From: Pararhizobium sp.
Lineage (GTDB): Bacteria > Pseudomonadota > Alphaproteobacteria > Rhizobiales > Rhizobiaceae
Reading direction: 5' to 3'
Length of the DNA stretch: 64,000 bases
Assembly: GCA_030655075.1 (NCBI GenBank)
Contig: JAURWE010000066.1
Coordinates: 1-64,000, forward strand
In this document: positions 24,601 through 30,566 of the stretch, one piece after another
Layout: each line of letters opens with the position of its first letter
Numbering within the stretch: position 1 is the first letter of the stretch
The notes under the pieces: model-generated
Database searches by the model: none
The model's input: only the letters and a program-made list of their open reading frames with translations
What the model was told of the DNA's origin: nothing
Made by a program: the position numbers and the translations under genes

Positions 24601-26506
24601 CCGGCGCCTGCGCGTCATAGCCGAAGTCGGCCGTGAGCGACGCCGCACCGATCGTGCCCAGCGCAACGCTGCGGGTCGCGCCGCCCGTGGTTGAAGCCCC
24701 GGACAGAACGCTGCCCGTATCGGTGACGCGCACTATATATTGGCCCGGAAGCACCTCCGTGAACAGGTAGTTGCCGTTGCCATCCGTCGTATCGGTGGCC
24801 AGCAGCCGGTCGGCCGCATCGACCGACCCGTTGCCGTTCACGTCGTCGATCAGCTGCACCGTCACATTGGCGAGGCCGGCATCACCGGCGCCGAACGTTC
24901 CATTGAGATCATTGTCGTCGAAGATCCTGTCGCCGATGGTGCCGGCCGGCGGCACCCAATGGGCTGCGTCGTTGATCGCCGGGATCGCCGTCGTGCCATT
25001 TGTCGTCATCGTCACCGCTGACCCGACGGCAAGGCCGGTGACGGGATCAAACCGCTGAATGGAATTGCCGATAATGTAGACATTGCCGGCCTGGTCTCCG
25101 CCGGTCTCTGTGCCAGCCGGTTTCGGCAGCGTGGCGACCAGCGCCCCGTTTGCCAGGCTGTAGGTACTGATCGACGATGCGCCGATGGTGACGAGGCGGC
25201 CATTGGCCGTGTCTATGGTGAAATCGCCCCATTCGTTGCTGAGGATGAGCGGCCCGAACGTGGCGGCGGCAGCAACGGTGCGACCGCCATTGCTGAACGT
25301 GATCTGCCAGATCCGGTCGTCGCCGCCGGCATTGACGTTTTCGATGCCGAGATAGAGCACGCCGTTGTAAAACGTGGCGGCGCCGCTGCCGACGCCGCGG
25401 GTGCCGACCGCAATGCTGGCACCTGCGGCATTGTTGGTCAGGTCCGCATCGATGAGAAGATGGCTGTTGTTGACATAGTCATAGGCAAACAGCGCCCGGT
25501 TAGCGTTGGAACTGGTATTGTCGACATAATAGATCAGGCCGTTCGCCTGATCGATGGCCAGGGAATTGAGGGCATTGGAGACGGCAAGACCACCCACCGT
25601 TGCCGGCACCGTGGTCAGCGCGGTCGCCTTTCCTGTCTGGATGTCGACGCTGTAGATCACTTTGCCTGATGTTACCAGAAGCGCGCCGTTGCCGGTGGAG
25701 GCCGATGCGTTCAGAAGCTCTGCGTAGTCGCGCTGCGCTTCGAGCGACGGCGCCAGTCGGGTTGAAATGTCGCCTTCTCGGAATTCCAGATCCCAGTCGC
25801 CGCCCTTGGCGGCACCGCCGGTCGCATCGTCGGAGGCGGCAATGTCGGCGCCGGTGAGATAGGCCATCATCCGCGCCGCATTCTGCCCGGTTTCCCCGCG
25901 CGCAAAATCGCAGCCGTAGATGAGGATATCTGCATCGCCGGTGAGTGAGGTCCGCAGGCTTTCCAGTGTCCCGGCATAGTCCTGTGCCATGGATTCGATC
26001 GACAGCTCGGCATTGCCAAGATAGAGCCGGCCGTCGTCGCCGTGCGAGATGATGTGAATGGCGCCGATATTCGTTCTGCCGGCCAGAGCTTCACTCAGTT
26101 GCTGCACGCCGTCGCGGTCGGCCTGTAGCACGACAATATCGAAATCCGGGCCCAGCCCCTCCAGCAGCGTCTGATAGTCGGCAACCGAACTGTCGATCAC
26201 CACGACCTGGCGGGCCTCCGGGGCCGGGTTGGTCAAAACGGCCGCAGCTGTTTCGGTTCCATCGCTCAGGGCCTCGATGAGTGCAGGACCATCATCCGCC
26301 GTATGGGATTTTTCGGCCGGTTCCGTAGACCCTTGGTTGTAGTCACCATTCAGGGCGTCGATGGTTGCCACACCGGCTGCATCGAAAGCAATGCGTTGTT
26401 CGAGCTCCATCATCATGACAGCGAACCGGTCGTTGCGCACGGGAGACGGATGCCGCGTTTTCCTCGCCGCCTGCGTTCTCCAAGGGGGCACGAAGCTCCC
26501 GGTCAT
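15656..26506 (-). CDS. Giant LEPR-XLL/DUF4347/cadherin-like surface protein
   Basis: A 3616-residue protein. The N-terminus is basic and has no classical signal peptide; residues about 33-44 read ELEQRIAFDAAG, matching the LEPR-XLL signature of giant secreted proteins. Residues about 95-250 form a DUF4347 domain (IHIISHGDDGRLYLGN, ILIYGCDFARGETG). An SdrD-B-like module (GDRIFDDNDLNGTFG, near 24.7-24.95 kb) follows, then roughly 17 cadherin-like repeats ending in NDAP hinges, and a C-terminal Ig-like part (LPGWLQMTQQGMLIGRPP). I found no RTX nonapeptides. ATG 26506 is preferred to 26578 because of GGGAG seven bases upstream. It is divergent from a TolC/HlyD/M50 operon, its likely exporter. Probable role: adhesion or biofilm. 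Confidence 0.85.
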   Translation of the reverse strand: MTGSFVPPWRTQAARKTRHPSPVRNDRFAVMMMELEQRIAFDAAGVATIDALNGDYNQGSTEPAEKSHTADDGPALIEALSDGTETAAAVLTNPAPEARQVVVIDSSVADYQTLLEGLGPDFDIVVLQADRDGVQQLSEALAGRTNIGAIHIISHGDDGRLYLGNAELSIESMAQDYAGTLESLRTSLTGDADILIYGCDFARGETGQNAARMMAYLTGADIAASDDATGGAAKGGDWDLEFREGDISTRLAPSLEAQRDYAELLNASASTGNGALLVTSGKVIYSVDIQTGKATALTTVPATVGGLAVSNALNSLAIDQANGLIYYVDNTSSNANRALFAYDYVNNSHLLIDADLTNNAAGASIAVGTRGVGSGAATFYNGVLYLGIENVNAGGDDRIWQITFSNGGRTVAAAATFGPLILSNEWGDFTIDTANGRLVTIGASSISTYSLANGALVATLPKPAGTETGGDQAGNVYIIGNSIQRFDPVTGLAVGSAVTMTTNGTTAIPAINDAAHWVPPAGTIGDRIFDDNDLNGTFGAGDAGLANVTVQLIDDVNGNGSVDAADRLLATDTTDGNGNYLFTEVLPGQYIVRVTDTGSVLSGASTTGGATRSVALGTIGAASLTADFGYDAQAPVVDLNSGLMPSQIIANGTNPGLAGWNISGTGAIGNGGFAWTANQATGTLTQTGISGWNIGSAPSGAAQLTFETGWSNGFLLDIVTPSTLEVSIGGVVYARISTGVLLGSYFTATITYLNGATGSPASMTDSTTGSWARTPVTIDLPSTVAAQGDLVFRFSSVGPLVLMGLDDIFVDNISAFTNVDAVAGVNYSTVYTENGAAAAIAAPLADVRDRDSSAMRSATIVLTNAQAGDLLTLGTLPGGITSSIDTSVAGRITITLTGSASEANYAAAIRAITFSNTGDNPGTVSRVIEVTVNDGAQSSAVATSTIAVTAVNDAPVNSMPGGGWTVNEDTSIALTGLQVGDPDANAGPMSVTLSVASGTLTAGPGGGVTAAGSGTGTVVLTGTLASLNAYLASVAAPVYVPVANASGSVALTMTTSDGGNSGTGGVLTRADNRTITINPVNDAPDNSLPVSYSTAEETALALTGLSITDVDAASGTITVMLGVTSGTLSAATGGGVTVSGAGTSSLVLSGTLASLNAFLAAASRPQFTPAADFNGAVTLTMTTSDGGNSGSGNILGAVDTATITVTPVNDAPVLDLDASGAGTGFGTTFTEDGAGVAIVDTDVLITDIDSANLASVILTIDNGQSGDLLSLAGAPPPGMGVSYDAATFRLTLSGLFSKSDYQAALQLVRLSSSLQDPVTVSRTISIIASDGAASSNTAIATVSIVAVNDAPVAALPATYSINEDTTLTLTGLSVTDADAGSSTMEVTLSVNSGTLSAMAMPGVSVSGAGTGMLTLTGTPAAINAYLVNGATMPVFTPVADFNGTVTLTMTAGDGLLTGTDTATITIAAMGDIAGDGASTNEDQSLVIDVNANDNFENAGHTITAINGSAIVVNGMVAVADGAVWLNANGTLTFIPSTDYHGTTNFIYTVSSGGVTETATVSVIVMPVNDAPINTVPGAGTTSEDVALAIGGISVADADGGFLTTTLGVTSGALTVAAGSGAAIGNDGTAVVTISGTAAQINAALAGLTYAPRADYNGPATLTVLTSDGTTADTDAIAITIAAVADITADTVSTNEDTPVAFNVITGSNGATADTFENPSHALTAVTQPPAGQGSVSFHANGTITYTPSANFSGTTSFTYTVTSGGVTETATVTVTVVAVNDAPVATVPGPQIVAEDTVIVFSAGGGNAIVVSDIDTNTLTITLSADSGGLTLSGTAGLSFTTGDGTADGLMTFSGTRAAINAALAGATYTPVADYNGAAEITVSAFDGQATHTGTIAVTILAVADIVDDTASTDEDVAVAITVLANDSFDNAGRSTTAIDGLAILPGDILAVTNGSVELLPGGQLLFTPGLAFQGVTSFSYTVTSGGVTETATVTVAVASVNAPPVNTLPPAFITLEDTDTGLSGLSIADADAGSGTVFVTLAVDAGTLEATAAGGVTVTGSGTGQIELSGTVDDINAYLASGLRPSFTPASGSTASVTLTMTTNDNGNTGGLALSDIDTATISITPVNNAPDGADGTIALDEDAIHTFSGADFGFSDTDDIPANTLAAVIITTLPSNGVLALGGVPVTAGQTVSAASIGTLTFTPTANAHGAGLAGFTFQVRDDGGTANGGSDLDLTPNTLTFDIQAVNDAPVNTLPVSFSATEDTNFALTGLQIFDLDAGAGTMTVTLSVTSGSLAATTDGTVTVAGSGSGTLVLTGTVSDINVYLSGGFRPIFSPAADANGPVTLTMVTADGGHSGGGGALTDTDTATIAVAAINDAPAGSDTSITTAEDTVFSGTLPMATDADGTPLTYAAGGTAPAHGVRIIQPGGTYTYTPSANFNGNDSFTYVVSDGTVDVEYIVAVTVTATNDAPVAVADSAATTAGVSTGFDVVANDTDIDGDGLTVSQVNGSAASIGLPVGGSNGGVFTIHASGVAVFNPNGSFINLAAGQTRTSSVSYQISDGRGGVSTATVTVTVTGLNDAPVSSVIATQTGEDADVVSLDISGNFSDPDIGDSLSFSATGLPDGLTISAGGVIAGTIDPNASLTGDYTVTVTARDAAGAQTSRSFSWLVSNPVPVAVNDALSTTENAAIGGSLFTSNGFGSDSDPDDDTLAVIAVNGSTSAVSSAVAGSNGGTFTIGSDGSYVFNPGTSFDNVAAGQTRTSSVTYTIGDGQGGFSTATATVTVTGENDAPTGVNDSFVINEDTAVVLAVLANDSDIDGGTLAIGAINGTPVVAGDVVAVTGGTVTLNALGTLTFTPALNSHGTVSFTYTVADGQGGSTVVTVSGTVNGLQDVPVAINDSFTTGEDMPVDLDVRLNDSDGDNDVLTVTRINGVAIVTGGSVPVTGGIVTLNTDGSLRFSPHADFYGAVSFGYTVSDGQGGTATATVNGTVTPVQDAPTAGPDSFVTVEESAITFAVLGNDSDPDGDTLTISHINGVALFAGQTLGVTGGTIQLNGNRTLTYTPVLNYTGNPSFTYTVSDGHGNVSTATVSGTVTPVNDAPAALADTVQTTEDQPVSFNPITGAGTVGATPDLDPDGDVLVVTRINGQAISAGQTVAISGGTLRLNTVFGAVTFVPSADFNGVVSFTYRASDGSAVSDATVTITIDPQNDAPVIDLNGAAAGLDTAVRFLAGDAPLRVAATGAVLFDVDGDILSLDVALSGFADGGNEVIYLGGAVRIIYGTAASGTLSFGGTTFRYTYDGTGSLHIENDAGQTVPLPGADAGALVQAIHYENRSGAPSNGTRVLRFTLTDDQGLASAAAVATIGVGMEPVVEVASIPVLEMDPPGNPDDPKATFPRRAMLRPTGFSINSMMADLDGIADDITPQAAVLDVVHAAERHCAGDPALEYGAVLSLVREIGEWKESGRRIDDLTAGSPGDSAGRLSVDTIVHGGSFYIMPSPAAGMDKASLRVTLADGRPLPGWLQMTQQGMLIGRPPAGLPFIDILVRGSSSDGAISETIRIDLHTGSAEQRESDERTEHGPGLFSDRLRRELGPESRPPSSLALALESWSDVSPNF
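16850..24020 (-). repeat. Tandem ~100-residue cadherin-like coding repeats
   Basis: About 17 modules, each with a core like EDTxLxLTGLSVxDxDA, FTPxADFNGxVTLTM and ending in NDAP, run head to tail. Copies differ at many positions, so they are old duplications; a few neighbours share long near-identical blocks and could recombine. Confidence 0.8.
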
Positions 26507-26578
26507 GACGTTTCTCCCTCGCACGCGGCATTGGAAACGGTGTCGATTCGGTCCTCGAAATATTAAGGTTTGGGGCAA

Positions 26579-26900
26579 TATACCGGGTTGTTGTCTGATG
26601 AGATAAAACCCTAAGTGGCGATCGTTAACGAATTCCTACAGGCGAAATGTTAAATCTGGGGATGAGTAAGAGCTAAAAAGCCGATAAAACGTTGTAATTT
26701 CGACAGAAAAGTCGAATTTTGCCCCTATTGCGGGAGGTTGCTCAGCTTACCCGTATCGCCTAGGCTCTGATCGCGTGTTGGACCGCCATTTACCCAAGCG
26801 TCCCAAATCGTTAACGGTTTCGCGATCTTTGGACCCAGGGCGGCAACCGCATCGGGGCAGATATGGCAAGCCGAAAACACCTCCTGCTGGCGAATTTCGG
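26579..26900. promoter_or_regulatory. Divergent promoter region of adhesin and export operon
   Basis: About 320 AT-rich bases between two divergent transcription units. Two GTTAACG boxes occur (26622-26628 and 26809-26815 approx.), and several AT-rich stretches could be -10 elements, but I can assign no regulator. No gene is seen. Confidence 0.45.
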
Positions 26901-26934
26901 AGAGGTTGGATGCGATGATTTCTGGGGTGCCAAT

Positions 26935-28401
26935 ATGAGACGCGTCAGCCTGTCCGTCGTGGCGGCCTGCGTGTTCATGTCTGGTTGCGCCGTCAAAGCG
27001 GTGCCGTTTTCATCTGCCGAGAACGCCGAATTCGCAAACTCCAGGTTGAACCGTGTTGTGGCGGATCAGGAGCCGGTAACGGGCACGATCGATCTCTACG
27101 AGGCCATGGCCCGGGCGCTCAAATATAACCTCGACGCCAAGGTCGAGGTTATGCTCGCTGCGCTGAAAACCCGGGAAGCCGATCTGGTTGCCACCAGCGC
27201 CTTGCCCCGTATCGTGGCTGGCGCGGGTTATGCCGGCCGTAGCGAAAGTGATCCTGCCACACCCTCGACGCGCGACGAAGACATCCGCAATGCCGACCTG
27301 ACATTCTCCTGGAACATCCTCGATTTCGGCCTCTCCTATGTCCGTGCCAGACAGGCGGCCGACGACGCCCTGATCCAGCAAGAGGTCAAACGGCGCATCG
27401 TCAACAAGGTGATCGAGGACGTGCGCACGGCCTATTGGCGCGCCGTCAGCTATCAGCGGCTGGTCGGCCGCATGCGGGCCCTGAAAAGCCGCGTCAGCCA
27501 GGCGCTCAGCGACACGCGCGCCCTGTCTTCAAGCGGCGAAAGCTCGCCGCTGGTGGCGCTCACCTACGAGCGCGAGCTGATTCAGGTCAGGCGCGAGATC
27601 GAACTGCTCGAAGGCGAACTCAGGATCGCGCAATACCAGCTTGCTGCTCTGATGAACGTGGTTCCGGGCACGGATTTCCGGCTGGCGATGCCGAAGAGAG
27701 GATCGGTCAGGCTGCAGATCCCGAAAAACATGCCGGACATGTTCCGCACCGCCATGGAAAACCGGCCGGAAATGCGCGAGGTGGCCTATCGCCTGCGCAT
27801 CAACGAGCAGGAGGTGAATGCCGCACTCCTGGATATCCTGCCGGGCTTCAATCTCTATGCCGGCTCCAATTACGATTCCAACGCGTTCATCGCGGCAAAC
27901 ACCTGGGCCTCCTGGGGCGCCAAGGTCGGCGCCAACCTGATCAAGATTGCCACCCTGCCGGCGGTGAAGAAGAAGATCGATGCGGAAGCCCAGGCGCTCG
28001 ATGCCCGGTCGCTGTCGGTCGCCATGGCGATCATGACGCAGGTTCATATCAGCCGGGCGCGCTTTCAGCATTTGAAAAAGTCCTATGACACGGCCGCTTC
28101 CCTCTCCAGCGTTTCCCATCGCATTCTGACCCAGATCCGCGCCGAGACGGATACCGAGCGCACCGGCGAGCAGATCCTGATCCGCGAGGAAATGAACACG
28201 CTGCTGGCCGATGCCAAGACCGACATGGCCTATGCCGATCTCCAGAATGCCTATGCCAATGTCTATGCCTCGCTCGGCACCGATCCTTATCCGGCCGGGC
28301 TCGACATGAACGGAACCATTGCGGACATCGGCGCCAGCCTGAAGGCGTTCTGGACGACCGGACATGCCGTGGCAAACACCGAAACAGCGGCGGGCAAATA
28401 G
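26935..28401 (+). CDS. TolC-like outer-membrane channel lipoprotein
   Basis: A 488-residue outer-membrane efflux protein of the TolC family. The N-terminus is a lipoprotein signal (RRVSLSVVAACVFMSGC). Two long helical repeats follow (residues about 50-230 and 255-470), each with the typical coiled-coil heptads (VKRRIVNKVIEDVRTAYWRA; EEMNTLLADAKTDMAYADLQ). ATG 26935 was chosen because the signal and lipobox begin there and GGGGTG precedes it; a longer frame starts at 26863. It heads a four-gene operon with 15, 2 and -4 base spacing. It should form the exit duct for the giant protein encoded divergently. Confidence 0.85.
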   Translation: MRRVSLSVVAACVFMSGCAVKAVPFSSAENAEFANSRLNRVVADQEPVTGTIDLYEAMARALKYNLDAKVEVMLAALKTREADLVATSALPRIVAGAGYAGRSESDPATPSTRDEDIRNADLTFSWNILDFGLSYVRARQAADDALIQQEVKRRIVNKVIEDVRTAYWRAVSYQRLVGRMRALKSRVSQALSDTRALSSSGESSPLVALTYERELIQVRREIELLEGELRIAQYQLAALMNVVPGTDFRLAMPKRGSVRLQIPKNMPDMFRTAMENRPEMREVAYRLRINEQEVNAALLDILPGFNLYAGSNYDSNAFIAANTWASWGAKVGANLIKIATLPAVKKKIDAEAQALDARSLSVAMAIMTQVHISRARFQHLKKSYDTAASLSSVSHRILTQIRAETDTERTGEQILIREEMNTLLADAKTDMAYADLQNAYANVYASLGTDPYPAGLDMNGTIADIGASLKAFWTTGHAVANTETAAGK

Positions 28402-28416
28402 GGGGCGCGACAGGTC

Positions 28417-29181
28417 ATGCGATTTTCTGCGAAGGCATCGGCCACCGCCTTTCTCGTTGCTGCAGCGGCGGCGCCCGCCTTGATCCCCGCATCCGTCTTT
28501 GCGCAGGATCCCGCCCCGGCCTTTCGCGGCATCGTCCGCGCCGCCAGCGAGACGATGATTTCCTCCGATCTCGGCGTTCGCATCCTTGATCTGCCGTTGC
28601 GCGAGGGGCAGGGCTTTTCCAAAGGTGACGTGCTCGCCGTGTTCGACTGCCGTGGTCTCGAAGCGCAGATGCACGGCGCGCAGGCGCTGCTGCGGGCCGA
28701 ACAGCTCACCCACGCCAACACCGTCCGGCTCGCCAAGGCGAGGGCCGCCGGGGCGTTCGAGGTGGAGCTGTCGCGCGCCAAGGCCGATCAGGCCGCAGCC
28801 GAGGTGGAAGCGTTCGAGAGCAAGATCGAGCGCTGCACCATCCGTGCGCCTTACGACGGGCACATCGCCCTCATGCGCGCTCATGCCTATGAAACACCGG
28901 AACTGAACCAGCCTATCCTGCAGATCGTCCGGGATGGCGACCTGGAAATCGAGACCCTTCTACCCTCGGTCTGGCTGCGCTGGCTGAAGCCGGGCACCCG
29001 CTTCGAGGTCAGCATCGATGAGACCGGCACAAGCTTCCCGGCCGAGGTCACGCGCATGGCCGCCGTGGTCGATCCCGTCAGCCAGACGATCAAGGTCATA
29101 GGCCGCTTTACCGGCGAGGCCGGCGGTGTCCTGCCCGGCATGAGCGGACCGGCCACCTTCCCCTCCATGCCGGACAAATAA
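28417..29181 (+). CDS. HlyD-type periplasmic adaptor
   Basis: A 254-residue adaptor with a cleavable signal sequence (FLVAAAAAPALIPASVFAQD). The barrel-sandwich (lipoyl-like) halves are visible at SSDLGVRILDLPLREGQGFSKGDVLAVFD (given as residues about 48-76) and CTIRAPYDGHIALMRAHAYE, with a short helical hairpin between them and a beta-barrel after. Unlike classical HlyD it is soluble and lacks an N-terminal anchor. It should link the inner-membrane components to the TolC-like channel. It lies 15 bases after the channel gene and 2 bases before the next adaptor. Confidence 0.8.
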   Translation: MRFSAKASATAFLVAAAAAPALIPASVFAQDPAPAFRGIVRAASETMISSDLGVRILDLPLREGQGFSKGDVLAVFDCRGLEAQMHGAQALLRAEQLTHANTVRLAKARAAGAFEVELSRAKADQAAAEVEAFESKIERCTIRAPYDGHIALMRAHAYETPELNQPILQIVRDGDLEIETLLPSVWLRWLKPGTRFEVSIDETGTSFPAEVTRMAAVVDPVSQTIKVIGRFTGEAGGVLPGMSGPATFPSMPDK

Positions 29182-29183
29182 TC

Positions 29184-30566
29184 ATGGAACCAGATACCGG
29201 GGCACCTGATCGCACATCAAGCACCATCCCCGGGTCGCAGGCCAATGCCGTGCCGAAGGCGCTTGATCTGCTGCTGAAGGTCGAGGCCGACGTGCGGCAG
29301 CTGGAAACGATCGGCGAACTTGAATTCCTCATTGCCAACGAAACCATGCGTCTCAGCCGCTGCCGCCAGGCCTTCGTGCTGGCCGAGAAGGCAGGCCGGT
29401 TCCAGGTGCGCGCCGTCACCGCCATCGGTGCGGTTGACCGCAACGTGCCGCGCATCCGCTGGGTCGAGGCGGTGGTTGCCTTGTTGAAGGCCGGGGAGGG
29501 GCTGCAGGCGCCGCGCGATTTTTCGAGGCCGGCGTTCTGCCCGCCCGGCGATCCGGAAAGCGGGAGTTTCCCCTATCCCTTCATGGCCTGGCTGCCCTTC
29601 GCGCTGCGCGATGGCCGCGTGTTCGGCGGCATGCTTCTGGTGCGCGATATCGCCTGGAGCGAGGCCGATCTGGTCATCGCCCGGCGGCTGGCCGCCACCT
29701 ATGCCCATGCCTGGGCGGCCCTTGCCGGCGAGCGGAAGCTGCGGCGCGGCGGCCGCAAACCCTGGCTCTGGATCGCAGCCTCCATCGCCTGCGGCCTGGT
29801 CGGGCTGATGCCGGTGCCGATGATGGTGCTGGCCCCGGCCGAGCTGGTGCCGGTCGGCGCCCACATCATCGCCGCACCGCTCGACGGCGTCATCGAGAGC
29901 ATCGCCGTCGATCCGGATCAGGCGGTCAAGGCCGGTGACAGGCTGGTTAAAATGTCCGATGTCGTGCTGCGCAACGACCTGGCGGTATCCGAACAGGATG
30001 TGAAGGTCGCCGAAGCCCGGGTGATGCAGGTGACGCAAGGGGCGATGGCCGACCCGAAACTGCGCGCCGAACTCTCCATCGTGCGCAGCGAACTCACCGT
30101 TGCCACCACCAAGCGCGACTATGCACGCGACCTCTTGGCACGCACCGATCTTGCGGCCCCGGCTGATGGCGTGGTGATCTACACGGACCGCAGTGACTGG
30201 ATCGGCCGGCCGGTGACGACAGGCGAGCGGATCATGGAAGTCGCCGATCCCCGCCGCATGCAGCTGCGCATCGATGTCCCCGTCGCCGACGCCATGGCTG
30301 TCAGTACCGGAGCTGAGGTTCGGGCTTTTCTCGATTCCGACCCCTTGCGGCCGGCCTTGGCGAAAGTCGTCTCGGCCTCTTTCGAGGCGCGGATGATCGA
30401 AGGCGATATCCTCGCCTACCGGATCTATGCGACGCTCGATGCCGTGCCGGAAGGTTTGCGATTGGGCATTCGCGGCACGGCGCAGATTTCCGGCAAGAAG
30501 GTGGCGCTTGCCTATTATCTTTTTCGCAAGCCGATCGCCGTTCTGCGCCAGCGGTTCGGATTATGA
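29184..30566 (+). CDS. GAF-HlyD membrane fusion protein
   Basis: A 460-residue protein with an unusual order. Residues about 20-180 are a cytoplasmic GAF-like domain (LEFLIANETMRLSRCRQAFV, WLPFALRDGRVFGGMLLVRD). One membrane helix follows (WLWIAASIACGLVGLMP, about 193-212). Then comes a periplasmic HlyD-type part: GVIESIAVDPDQAVKAGDRL, a helical hairpin, and LAAPADGVVIYTDRSDWIGR. The GAF part could sense a ligand or recognise the substrate inside the cell. It overlaps the M50 gene by four bases (ATGA), so the stoichiometry of the two is probably linked. Confidence 0.85.
   Translation: MEPDTGAPDRTSSTIPGSQANAVPKALDLLLKVEADVRQLETIGELEFLIANETMRLSRCRQAFVLAEKAGRFQVRAVTAIGAVDRNVPRIRWVEAVVALLKAGEGLQAPRDFSRPAFCPPGDPESGSFPYPFMAWLPFALRDGRVFGGMLLVRDIAWSEADLVIARRLAATYAHAWAALAGERKLRRGGRKPWLWIAASIACGLVGLMPVPMMVLAPAELVPVGAHIIAAPLDGVIESIAVDPDQAVKAGDRLVKMSDVVLRNDLAVSEQDVKVAEARVMQVTQGAMADPKLRAELSIVRSELTVATTKRDYARDLLARTDLAAPADGVVIYTDRSDWIGRPVTTGERIMEVADPRRMQLRIDVPVADAMAVSTGAEVRAFLDSDPLRPALAKVVSASFEARMIEGDILAYRIYATLDAVPEGLRLGIRGTAQISGKKVALAYYLFRKPIAVLRQRFGL

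Noticed and set aside
15656..26506. RTX-type T1SS adhesin (LapA-like)
   Set aside because: No GGxGxD-type nonapeptide repeats seen in the C-terminal part and no ABC exporter gene in the neighbouring operon; kept as LEPR-XLL/DUF4347 type.
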